This document shows positions 15,001-24,200 of a stretch of 64,000 nt of DNA, piece after piece. The position numbers and the translations under genes are program-made. Origin of the DNA: Larus michahellis (lineage: Eukaryota > Chordata > Aves > Charadriiformes > Laridae); contig NC_133906.1 of NCBI RefSeq assembly GCF_964199755.1, positions 16,837,378-16,901,377 on the forward strand, given 5' to 3'. Position 1 is the first letter of the stretch, and every line of letters starts with the position of its first letter. A model generated the notes under the pieces. That model saw only the letters and a list, made by a program, of their open reading frames with translations. It made no database searches and was not told where the DNA came from.

Positions 15001-16027
15001 CCTCAAGTTGTGCCAGGGGAGGTTTAGGGTGGATATTAGGAAAAATTTCTTCACTGAAAAGATTGTCAAGCATTGGAACAGGCTGCCCAGGGAAGTGGTG
15101 GAATCACCATCCCTGGAAGTATTTAAAAAATGGGTAGATGTGGTGCAGAGGGACATGGTTTAGTGGTAACTTGGCAGTATTAACAGTGGTACTTGATGAT
15201 CTTAAAGGTCCCTTTCAACCAAAACGATTCTATAAGACACCATAAACATCCTGTGTTAAAATAAATAAATAAATAAATAAGATCTCTCTAATATTCTGAT
15301 ACATTTTACATAAATAAAACAGCCAGAAAGGTAAGGGTGGAAATTGAAAAGGAGCAAATGTGAAAAAGAGGCATTTGCCAGAATAAGAAAAAATATTACT
15401 TTTCCAGGAAAAACAAAAAACAAAACAGAAAAAAATCCCAACCAAACAAAATCGTATCTAGAAGCGCAGTCGTCGCTCGCTCAGTGCCACAGAGCCAGCT
15501 GCCACGGCCGGAGGAGGAGGAGGAGGAGGGGGAGGAGGAGGAGGAGGAGGAGGAGGAGCAGCCGCGGCTGCGGGGAGGTCCCGGCCGCGGGCAGGCGCGA
15601 GGGCAGAGCGCCCCCCAGCGGCCGCCCCGCGGAGTCCGTGCGGAGCGAGCCCGGGCGCTGCCTGCGCGTGCTCAGTCCCAGCTCATTAACAACGTCCGTC
15701 TCCTCCCGCGGGCAGCAAAAGGGCCGCTCTGTTCTGTTCCGCCCCACGCACCACCCCAGTGTATCCCTGCGGAATCCGGGCGGTTGACGGCGTATGAAAA
15801 ATACAAATTGCTGTTCAGACGCACTATGCTGAAAGTTAACATAAATATTGTTCCGACTTAGAAACTGTAGTTATTTTCTCTGGAGCGCAGCCTGTTACCT
15901 GAAGGATAAGGAATCCTGATTGGAGAATGCAATCCTCTATTTCTTCTTCCTTATCAACCACATCTGGTTTGATGAGGGCCAGAGTTCTTTCCACAAAAAT
16001 CTGAGGTTCGGGCATTAACATCTGCAT
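8974..16027 (-). CDS. NME5: NME5, nucleoside diphosphate kinase homolog 5 (radial spoke protein)
   Basis: NME5 is an axonemal protein of motile cilia and sperm flagella, a radial-spoke component with an NDP-kinase-like fold. Five coding exons join in phase: 15899-16027, 13868-14073, 13388-13488, 12238-12356 and 8974-9060, giving 213 aa against 212 in human. The NDPK domain spans about residues 9-145. It has the ALIKPD strand (K20), the [16 protein letters not shown] block, and the NALHGS motif holding the active-site histidine (H127). A Dpy-30-type dimerisation motif follows at about 155-198 ([15 protein letters not shown] to WLADWL). The start is the ATG at 16025-16027, chosen because [11 protein letters not shown] lines up with the human start. 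The frame is open further upstream only from a GTG at 16051. Function is by homology; the gene identity is certain from sequence. Confidence 0.95.
10840..11075 (+). repeat. Old CR1 LINE 3' fragment
   Basis: A degenerate CR1 3' end lies within an NME5 intron. It contains the diverged 'atagattgcctagggagagt' segment, then the block about 'tctccatcatttggag', then 'ggacaaa'-like and 'tttctatgg' ends. Divergence is clearly higher than in the other CR1 copies here, so it is an older insertion. Confidence 0.75.
12238..12356 (-). CDS. NME5: NME5 coding exon 4 (Dpy-30 motif)
   Basis: Codes [18 protein letters not shown] to KEKPADPM, residues 146-185. This is the first helix of the Dpy-30-type motif, which in radial spokes docks into the spoke stalk. 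Borders are TTACAG and GTACGT. Confidence 0.93.
13388..13488 (-). CDS. NME5: NME5 coding exon 3 (active-site histidine)
   Basis: Codes [18 protein letters not shown] to [11 protein letters not shown], residues 112-146. The NALHGS motif keeps the histidine that is phosphorylated in active NDP kinases. Borders are TTTTAG and GTAAAA. Confidence 0.93.
13868..14073 (-). CDS. NME5: NME5 coding exon 2
   Basis: Codes [20 protein letters not shown] through ELLGPSNSV and THPH, residues 44 to 112. It is bordered by TTATAG and GTAACT, enters in phase 0 and leaves two bases over. It carries the central NDPK block [16 protein letters not shown]. Confidence 0.93.
14740..15234 (+). repeat. CR1 LINE 3' end, about 0.5 kb
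   Basis: A well preserved CR1 in sense orientation within an NME5 intron. It shows the usual order: 'gggcccctcactacag', 'ttcagcctggagaaaagg', 'ggctgcccagggaagtggtg', and ends in 'aaaacgattctataag'. It carries only remnants of the reverse transcriptase 3' flank and is not coding. Confidence 0.93.
15258..15280. repeat. (AAAT)n tetranucleotide microsatellite
   Basis: About five and a half tandem AAAT units just beyond the 3' end of the CR1 copy. This is a common arrangement, because CR1 tails seed microsatellites. Confidence 0.8.
15465..15790. promoter_or_regulatory. CpG-rich block inside the NME5 locus
   Basis: A GC- and CpG-rich stretch of about 330 bases lies just downstream of the first NME5 coding exon, with sharp borders against AT-rich flanks. 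It includes the GGA repeat and SP1-like GGCGG/CCGCCC words. It could be an alternative promoter, a plus-strand non-coding start or an enhancer. Nothing coding is recognisable. Confidence 0.5.
15511..15558. repeat. (GGA)n trinucleotide repeat
   Basis: About fifteen GGA units with one G-run interruption. In one plus-strand frame it reads as polyglutamate, but no gene context supports translation. Confidence 0.9.
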
Positions 16028-16065
16028 CTTGGCTTCTGAATTAGAATTCACGTGCTCCTTCTGTA
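15899..16065 (-). CDS. NME5: NME5 first coding exon with 5'UTR part
   Basis: Codes residues 1-43 ([11 protein letters not shown] to GFLILQ) in 15899-16027. The donor is CAG|GTAACA. A consensus acceptor (CATTGCAG) lies upstream on the gene strand, so about 38 bases of 5'UTR (16028-16065) probably belong to this exon, with a non-coding first exon further right in the CpG island. Confidence 0.85.
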
Positions 16066-16348
16066 CTGCAATGACACCAGTTCATGATTTTTGGAGCCTG
16101 CGGTGACATTTACCGCGCACCCCAGGAGCAGAGCAGATCATCCCCATGTCACAGCCCCCACATGAGATGTTCTCCGGACTAGTTAGTTCTCTGTAGATCA
16201 CGCTCCCGTTTTCAGCCCAGCAATATTTTGCAGGGGAAAAAAGCCAAAAATTAAATGTTGTCAGCCAATCGTAAAGTGTAAACTAGGCTAATATTTCACT
16301 TATCAACTCAGACAATGTATGAGAGAGGCTTTGTCACACGCTACGTGC

Positions 16349-16422
16349 CAGGGCAACCTGGGTCAGGGGCTCACCACCCTCGGAGTGAAAAATTTCTTCA
16401 TGAAATTCCACTGCTGAACCAT
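16349..16422 (-). repeat. Short CR1 fragment
   Basis: Antisense CR1 piece with 'gggcaacctgggtcaggggc' and 'tcaccaccctcggagtgaaa'. It shares the segment after 'tttcttca' with the CR1 copy at about 17020-17085. Confidence 0.75.
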
Positions 16423-16766
16423 CTGACTGAGCCAGGCTCACCGCGCTCCCGCACACTCCAACCACCAAACCCCAAACCTGTATATTCTCAGGCATGACAT
16501 TCTGGTGTGGGAGTTATTACCTGGAGCTAGCCTCGGGGTTTTTCTCGATTGTTATTTAATTCCTCTATTTATGGAGTCAAGACAAAGTGCCAATTTTCTA
16601 ACTGAGCGGATCAAGGCCATTAGCAAGCTATTAACGTACAAAATTGTTCCGTGAATGGCGGAACCAGAGGGTCCAATTTGCGACTACAGTGTCCTTTTTC
16701 CCCTCTCCCCTCTGCCTCCATGCTCACAGCTCAAGGTCTCTCTCCACCTGCACTGGACAACGACAC

Positions 16767-16843
16767 AGAATCATAGAATTGTTTAGGTTGGAAAAGACCT
16801 TTAAAGATCATCAAGTCCAACCGTTAACTTAGCTCTGACAAGT
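16767..16843 (-). repeat. CR1 3'-terminal fragment
   Basis: Antisense CR1 end: 'cagaatcatagaattgttt', then 'aggttggaaaagaccttt' and 'agtccaaccgttaactta'. It abuts a second CR1 of a different subtype at 16846, so two insertions lie end to end. Confidence 0.9.
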
Positions 16844-16845
16844 CA

Positions 16846-17090
16846 TAGAATCACAGAATCACAGAATGGTTCGGGTTGGAAGGGACCTTAAAGATCACCC
16901 AGTCCCACCCCCCTGCCCTGGGCAGGGACACCTCCCACCAGCCCAGGTTGCCCCAAGCCCCGTCCAGCCTGGCCTTGAACCCCTCCAGGGATGGGGCAGC
17001 CACAGCTTCTCTGGGCAACCTGGGCCAGGGGCTCACCAGCCTCAGAGTGAAAAGTTTCTTCATGAAATTCCACTGCTAAATCATCTTTCT
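16846..17090 (-). repeat. CR1 LINE 3' end
   Basis: A well preserved antisense CR1 with tandem 'tcacagaa' tail units, then 'gggttggaagggacctt', 'ccctgccctgggcagggaca' and 'ttgaacccctccagggatgg'. It lies between the first NME5 coding exon and the CpG island and is probably intronic. Confidence 0.95.
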
Positions 17091-17510
17091 GTCCAGCTGA
17101 CTGCTGCAAAACCCGTCTATAATTGCAGAGTTATACCTGCCCTCTCCGCCGGGATGATCTTTTCTGCACCTATACCTTTGAGCCTCCTCGTTCGCTTTCA
17201 ACTATGGTTGAATGGGCTGCGGCCTCCCTCGGGGAGAAGAGATAGAGGCGAGCGCAGGACCGCCGGGGCTGCCTTTGCTGGGAACCAGGCTGAGAGTACA
17301 CACACACACACCCCGGGGCGCTGGGAGCAGCGGGGCTGGAGCCGGAGCACCGCGTCACGGACACAGGCGGCCCGAGAGGCCCAGGGCTCCGCAGAGACCC
17401 GGAGAAGCGGCTCCCTCTTCTCCACAGACGCCTCCCCGCCGCCCGGCCCGGAGACGGGCTCAGCCCCGCATACCCTGAGGGACCCAACGCCACACCGCCA
17501 GCTCAGCCGG

Positions 17511-17540
17511 TCCCGTCCCGTCCCGTCCCGTCCCGTCCCG
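17511..17540. repeat. (TCCCG)6 pentanucleotide repeat
   Basis: Six exact tandem TCCCG units within the CpG island, about 50 bases from the X-box-like motif. Confidence 0.95.
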
Positions 17541-17593
17541 CTGTGCCTCCCCCGCCGGCAGCGCCATACCACGCACCTTCCCGCTCCGCCGCC

Positions 17594-17606
17594 GTTGCTA
17601 GGCGAC
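17594..17606. promoter_or_regulatory. NME5: RFX X-box-like motif
   Basis: GTTGCTAGGCGAC is close to the imperfect palindrome GTTGCC-AT-GGCAAC bound by RFX factors, which drive ciliary genes. Its position in the presumed promoter of a radial-spoke gene makes a functional site likely, though binding is not shown. Confidence 0.65.
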
Positions 17607-17637
17607 GGCGGGGCCGGCTCCCCGGGCGGAGCGGCCA

Positions 17638-17700
17638 CAAGATGGCCTCCGCGTCCCTCGGCTGCCTGCTCGGCCGGAGAGGGGGGGCAAGATGGCGGCC
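17638..17700 (+). promoter_or_regulatory. Two YY1-type AAGATGGC motifs
   Basis: CAAGATGGCC at 17638-17647 and CAAGATGGCGGCC at 17688-17700 match the YY1 consensus often found just past the start site of CpG-island promoters. Both are on the plus strand, opposite to NME5. Confidence 0.55.
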
Positions 17701-20626
17701 GGGGAGCCGCGGTGCGCTGGCGGGGAGAGGCCGCCGCTCTCGGAATGCCCCTCAAGGCCGGGAGAGCCGCGGCCTGCGAGCGGATAGCTCAGGGGCACAC
17801 CTGCCCGCTTAGGGACACCTGGTGTGATACGGGAATAAGGAAAAGGAGCAGCATGAGCTACCAAAAATCTCATTTCTCCCTGGCAAATAAAAGCTTTATG
17901 TTGGTTTTACTGCACGCTCAGGGCTGCTGAGGAGGGAGGCAGAATCTCACAGCAAACGTTCACAAACTGAGGTAATGCTATTTATTGGAAAAAGGAATAC
18001 ACGGAAAACAAATGCAAGCCCTTCTTCAGCCTATTTAAATATCAGTATTTATCATGGGAGCGCGCACGAGGTTTCCTGTTTACATGCCTGAGCAACACCA
18101 ACGGGCTCGGGAGCCTACAGTACGCAGCCTTCCGGCATTCCAGACATACTAACCTGAATCTACAGCGCTCTGATACTGTTTTTCAGCATTTTTGATTGAA
18201 TTACAGTGTGTATCCAGCGCTACTTCACTTTTATCACAAAACCAAGTACTGAGTAAGAAAACAGTTGCTGTTTTCCTAGTTAAACTATACCAAGGTGAGC
18301 CATGAACAGAGCTGGGGAAGCTGCATTCCCTGGGGATTTTTTACCATATTTTACCCTCACTGTGCCAATACCCTCCCTCCCTGCACACCCCGTTTCCCCG
18401 TCTCGGAGCAATGACAGGGCAGCCATCATCCATCCGACATGCTCTCCCGTGCCTGTAGCCCAGCCTGGTGACCTGGAAACCGAAGCGTTGGGTGCCGCGG
18501 CGTCGCCTCCCCTCCGCCCTGTTTACCCCAGGCAGGCTGTGGCCGTGGCCATCTCTCCAGGCTGAACACTGGCCAGCTGGCCCAGCGCTATCGGGGTGTG
18601 GACCAGCACACAGCCCTGATAACGACTGAGCTCCCTCCGTGGCCGTGCTGCCGCTCCTTTGGGTCTCATCCCCTCTTATTAATGATTTCTCAAAAATTGT
18701 AGGATCCGAGGTGCTGTTACAACCAGCAAATTCAGCTGAAACTGGCCATTGCCCTCAGTCCTTGAGGCAATGCTGACAAAGCGACAGAGAGAAAACACAG
18801 GTATATAGGCTTCAATTTTTTAATGAAATCAGACTGAAAGTAAACACAAAGCAGAAAAGAAACCACCACCACCACCACCTTATGAGTCACAGATGCTGAC
18901 ACTGTGTACCCTGGTTGTCAGAGGAAATAGCAAATTTACTGCAAAAGCTGGTTTTAGTGTAAGACAAAGCCACTTTGCCTTTATCTTTTTCATGAGTAAT
19001 GTAAATAATGTAAAAATAGAAATGAAAAACAAAACTATACAGTTATTTCCTTGCTGTCAGTTTGAAATATGTTTAAAAAACAAAGACTGAAGTTTTTGTT
19101 CACATACCTTAAAAAATAAAGGTTCCAAATGCACAAGACTGAGTAATTGGGACATAGACTTTTCTTCACTGATACAGGCACATGGTATTTTTTTCTTTAA
19201 TCGAGATATCTTATCCAATATTTAATTTGAAGACATTGTAAACACTGCAACTACACAGAGATAATGGGTAAACATGTTTTATTTAAAAAAAAAAAAGCTG
19301 ATCGAAAGAGTTCGTCACTTTTTTAGTTTAGTTCAGAGTTAATTTGGCAAGTGTCGTTTGTTTTCAAAGTCAATGAGCACAAGTCTCACAGCCCTAGCTT
19401 AGATTGAGCAGCTCAAAGGCTTCCTCAGGCTTCAGAATTATTACATAAGAGATGCTGAATTTAACATCCGTGTAAAACACTACTAACATTAATTTATTGC
19501 AATTTCTTTATTGCGTGCATTATTTTTTTTCAGCTAACCAAGCTAAAAAAAAAAAAAAAAAAAAAAGTACTTTCTGTGCATCATTATATGCTGCAGCTTT
19601 GCTGGGAGCAGGGTCCAGCACACTTCACTCCCCACCACGGGCCCTCGCTCTGTGTCAGAATTTCCCCTCCTTGCTGTTTCCAGAAGCATTTCTGGAGGGC
19701 GGAGATTGTCTAATTTTAGTACCTCGGAGAATCCTCCGCTCTCCAATGAGCGGGCGGCTGCATCTGGAGCTGCAGCCAATTACCCCGGGTTTCCTCCTGC
19801 TACGCTTCCCACGACGGTTTAGTAACGCAGACTTAGAAATTTAAAGTGGCCCCACGTTAAGAGAAAATAACATTATGTGTTCCCTAACAAAGGCTTATCT
19901 TTTTACAGTAGTAGAAGCTCAAAGGTGTCTTCTAAAGCCTTGAATTCGATAAACCTGACCTTACAACCCTGTGTTAATATAATTATCTTATGCATATTAT
20001 CTTTATGGTGCTTGAAAAAAAATTTTCTGATAACTAAAAGGCTGGTCTGAAGCATCATCCCTAACTTTTGTAGGCCAGGGATGTGACTTTAAGAAAAGAA
20101 ACAAAAAAACCCAGTAAAATTATGATTACAAGGTAATGAACTGTCACAGTTCTGAATACTTCTCTGGACATAGCTTTGCTGCTGTATCTTATCTGTTAAG
20201 AGGTTTAACAAGCCTTAGTTGTCTCACTTATTTTTAGCTGGCATGGAATATAATAACACTGAAAGATTGCGGCTGCAGGTGCATTTGCATTCTAGGAACA
20301 ACAGATAAGTAACTTTTTGAGGATTATTTCAGAGCTTTAATATTTTGAAATTATTTCAGAGCTTTGTACTCCAATACTGCAAGAAGGTGGAGAAACTAAT
20401 GTCTTGTAGACTGTTAAAAAAAGAAGGAAAGAAAAACAGAATGATGAAAATAACAGAGTTAAGAAAAGCTAAATAACACCAACTAGTTGCATTGATTAAA
20501 AATGAAGCTTGCACTTCTTTTAGCTTTATTTGTATTTTGACATTAAGCACAGAAAAATGTATTTGCTTTGATAGAAATTTACTAGCTATACATTTACCAC
20601 AAATACAGTTTTCACCTACCACTGAC

Positions 20627-20644
20627 TTTTTTTTTTTTTTTTTT
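20627..20644. repeat. T18 homopolymer
   Basis: Uninterrupted run of 18 T on the plus strand, at the left border of a pyrimidine-rich stretch. Confidence 0.95.
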
Positions 20645-21184
20645 GCTTCTGTCTCTCATGATAAATTGTCATACCTACCCACACTACCGGCTCACCTTCA
20701 GCACTTGTTTCATCCATGCTCGCTTGTGTAGCGCAAAGTGTCTCTACGGAAATCCTGTGATCAAGCTAACTTCCTCTCCTGCAAGCCAGCGCTCTCCTCC
20801 ATTTCTGCCTTCCTACAGCTAAACAATTCTACTTCTGCAGTTTATCTGTCACCTGTAATCCCAGCTAGCTTTTCATTGCTGCTATCTAACCCTTGTCAAG
20901 CCTTCCTTTCTACTTTCCTCTATTTGCTGTCTCACCATTCTCTTTAAAGATAAAATTAATAAAACATTCCCTTGACGCTTCCCCTTTCTACAAGTCTCTA
21001 AGCGGCAATAACAAAAATCTTATCTATGTGTCTTTTGTAACTCCATCATTTGCCCTATTAACCTCACCCTATTTCACTTCCTGATCTTCCTCACACCCAC
21101 TCTTTCATTTATTCACAGCTTTGGTCATTCAGTCTGCTGTGATCCCCCCAGCACCCACACAGATATGCTTGTCTCTTTGACATT

Positions 21185-21210
21185 AAAAAAAAAAAAAAAA
21201 AAAAAAAAAA
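21185..21210. repeat. A26 homopolymer
   Basis: Uninterrupted run of 26 A directly after 'gacatt'. It could be a retroposed poly(A) tail or simple slippage. No AATAAA lies just upstream. Confidence 0.95.
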
Positions 21211-24200
21211 GCCTTTGGTAGAAGTGCTTCTTGTCTTCTCACTTTTACAAGTCTTCCAATCACATTTCTTGTCCAGTTCTACCCTAAATCCCCTTCAAAC
21301 TTGGTTTTGCTTCCCTCTCATCATCTGAAAGCTGCTCAGCCCATCACCAATCTCTTCTTTGGCCTTCAGTCACGTTTAGCATAGCTAGCTAGTGTCCTAT
21401 CTTAGCTTTTCCAATTATTCTCACCTATTGCTTCTCCAATCACTGTTTCAGCTTGGCTTGTCAGTACCGTTCCTTGTACTTCTTTCCCTTTTCTACAAGG
21501 GCAGTGGTGAGCACTGGTCTTGACTCTCCTCCCTTCCATTCTAGCTCATAGATCAACATCCTAATGGGCTAATAAAGATGTGATTGCCTCATTACTGTCT
21601 CCTTTCAAACTTCAGGTGTCTCCATTGCAATTTAAAGTCTTGGTAATGAGCATGTGTTAGACAAATGGTCTGCCTGAAAACCAACCACTTTACTGAGTTA
21701 TTTTACAGCCAACTGCGCAAAGCAGGAAAGTGGGCTTTGGGCTCAGATTTGTCTAAACTGCTGTGGAGATGTCAGCCAAGATGCAATCTTTGTTATTTAT
21801 TGGCATGGCTGGGAATCTTTCTCAAGCTCTCTTCATCTGTTATTGTTGACATCATTTTCTCTGGCCTCAACAATAAATCATTCGCTTCTATTCAGAAAGC
21901 TTTGCAACACGTCTTTTTTAGTTCTTCAGTTTAACTATGTTAGTTCTACGCACCTTTCCAAAGAAAGTCTTCTCTATCACACACAAACCTGTTACTCTTC
22001 AATTGGAAGTCCATTCACACACTGATCTGGTCCTACGTACCTCTTGTTTGACGCTGAAAGGAGATCTCTTTCCTGCCAGCTGGTACAACTGAATTCCACT
22101 CCAGCGCTCTCAAATAAAGACCTTCCTGGCTTTATCCCACGGTGTTGCTCAGGATGAGCTCTTGTTGAACACCTGTAGAGGTTGGCATTAACAACTTATT
22201 TCCTATAAAGCTCCCCCTCATCTGTATATAAACATTGTGTATGAATACTGCAAATGATAGATATTAGGCTTTTACCTAACCTTGTGGAGCAGAAACACTT
22301 GCACGCGTTTGCTCTTTCATTGTTCCACATAATGTTTAACATAATACTGGCTTGGATTATCCCTGAGGCCACTAAGAGATAAGTATTCATTGTGATACTA
22401 TCCACAATGAATAAATGAATGTATGAATAAACCAATAAAAATCTTTTATTTAGCAAATTACAAGAGGCAATCAGTTAAATAAGACTTTTTTTGAAGTTGT
22501 ATTGTCAATGCTTCCTTAAATTCATCTTCTCGTTATCTTAAGTCCATGTAGCTGAAGGCATCCTTTCTGCCATTGTCATTTTGAGCAGTTACTTTCAGCC
22601 GTACCATTAAAATCAACAGGATTACTCGCATAGTTGTTATTATGAGTAGTAAAATTTATTTATTTATACTGTGCATAAAGAGTAACTCAGACAAAAGCTT
22701 CCTATGCCATGGTATTTTGGATTTAGTAGGCAGTCTGTGACCTGAGATACTTACAATCAATTCAGACAAGACAGGCATAGGGTGTGGGAAAGGGATAAAT
22801 TTACATCAACAATTTCAAGGTAACGAATGATATGTTGGTTCTCTTTTTTTTTTTTTTTTTTTTTAAATAAGGGAACTAGAAAAATCAACACAATGGAAAT
22901 AATGAGGAAACTGAGACAATAAAGAAGAAAGGGAAGGAGGCGATGAAGACAGCTACGGGACAAAACTGGTGTGTACAGACAGCAAGGGTGGGGCTTGGAG
23001 TAAACAGCAAGTTTGATAGAACAGCAAAATTAGGCCCAAGATGAGAAAGTCCATACACAAGTAAAATTCAATTACATTTTAGTCAACACCATGAATAATC
23101 GTAGTAACTACAGGATTAAAAAAATGGCAAACAGAATCATAGTTTTTTTTTCTCAGCAGTAAATGTGTCGTGTTAAGGAGAATTACCACCGAAGAATGGA
23201 TGTGTGTATTTTTCTTTGATTAGCCACAGGCTTTGAGTGGGGAGTGAAATGTAAGACCAAAACCCAAGTCACAACCCAGAGGAATGTGGCACGATGGGGC
23301 CTGGTGTGACTAATAACTGTAACAACCCATATTCTCAAGTTTCTCAGTTTTCGATGCCTAGATATGTAAAGAGTGACTTTGTTAGTCATGCCAGTGACAG
23401 TTCTCAAACCAGGCTGCTTAGCCAGTCTACAGCCTGTCAGCCTGCTGTTGGATATGGGGCATACAAGGCACCAGCTATTAAAATGGGGCAACTGGGAATC
23501 ACAGAGGGCCTTGGCAGTTGGGAACTGCTGCTTGGAATTGTCAAGATGAGAGACTGAGATGGACCCGACCAGGAGAAATGGGCAGTTGGAAGAGTACAGC
23601 TTTAAAGAAGCACTGTTAAGCAGAAAAAGGATAACACATGCCAAAGTACCAGTGCAAGGGCTATGAGAGGAAAAACAAGACAGGTTCAGCAAAGCAAGAA
23701 AAGAGAATTGGGGGAAAAAAATAGAGAAAAGAAAGAAAAGGGAAACGTACAGAGAAGTCCAAATGAAATTACAATCATTCAAGTCCTCAGCAAGGCTTGA
23801 TGAAATATAAAGGAGCTGTCTGGGGCAGTGAATCTTGCAAGGAAATTAAGTAATAACAATATCATCAAAAGCACTCAGGTTACATCCATTGGCTGAGCCA
23901 AACTTACGTGACAGACTCATATATGCTGCTGCCAATTTCAGTTTACTCTCAGGTGCTGCTCTATAGTAGATGTAGTTCTGCAGTCAGCTGCCTCAGCTGC
24001 ATACATAAAAACCTGCCAAAATGAAGGTGGACAGGGCACAAGGGTGGTAGCATTTACCACTTCAGCCATCCCAGTTAGATCAACCTGCAAATATCAGTTT
24101 GGCCTTAGTCACCTGTAGTGACTTAAGCAAATGTGTGATATTTTCCAACTGAAGCAGACTAACAGCCCTATATAAATTATTGCAGTCAGCGGCTTTGTTG

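Larger units (their letters stand above)
17200..17830. promoter_or_regulatory. NME5: CpG island, probable NME5 promoter
   Basis: About 630 bases of CpG-dense DNA some 1.2 kb upstream of the first NME5 coding exon. It holds an X-box-like palindrome (17594-17606), a (TCCCG)6 repeat and two AAGATGGC words of the YY1 type. I place the non-coding first exon of NME5 here by inference. The YY1-type words face the plus strand, so transcription in the other direction is possible too. Confidence 0.7.

Noticed and set aside
14870-15163. 97-codon open frame starting [11 protein letters not shown]
   Set aside because: This is the well-known translation of the CR1 3' region, not a host gene.
16028-16051. 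NME5 start at the upstream GTG
   Set aside because: The in-frame ATG at 16025-16027 matches the known NME5 start and gives a length of 213 aa; GTG initiation is not needed.
16866-17930. 354-codon plus-strand open frame
   Set aside because: It runs through a CR1 copy and a CpG island. Length is explained by GC-rich composition.
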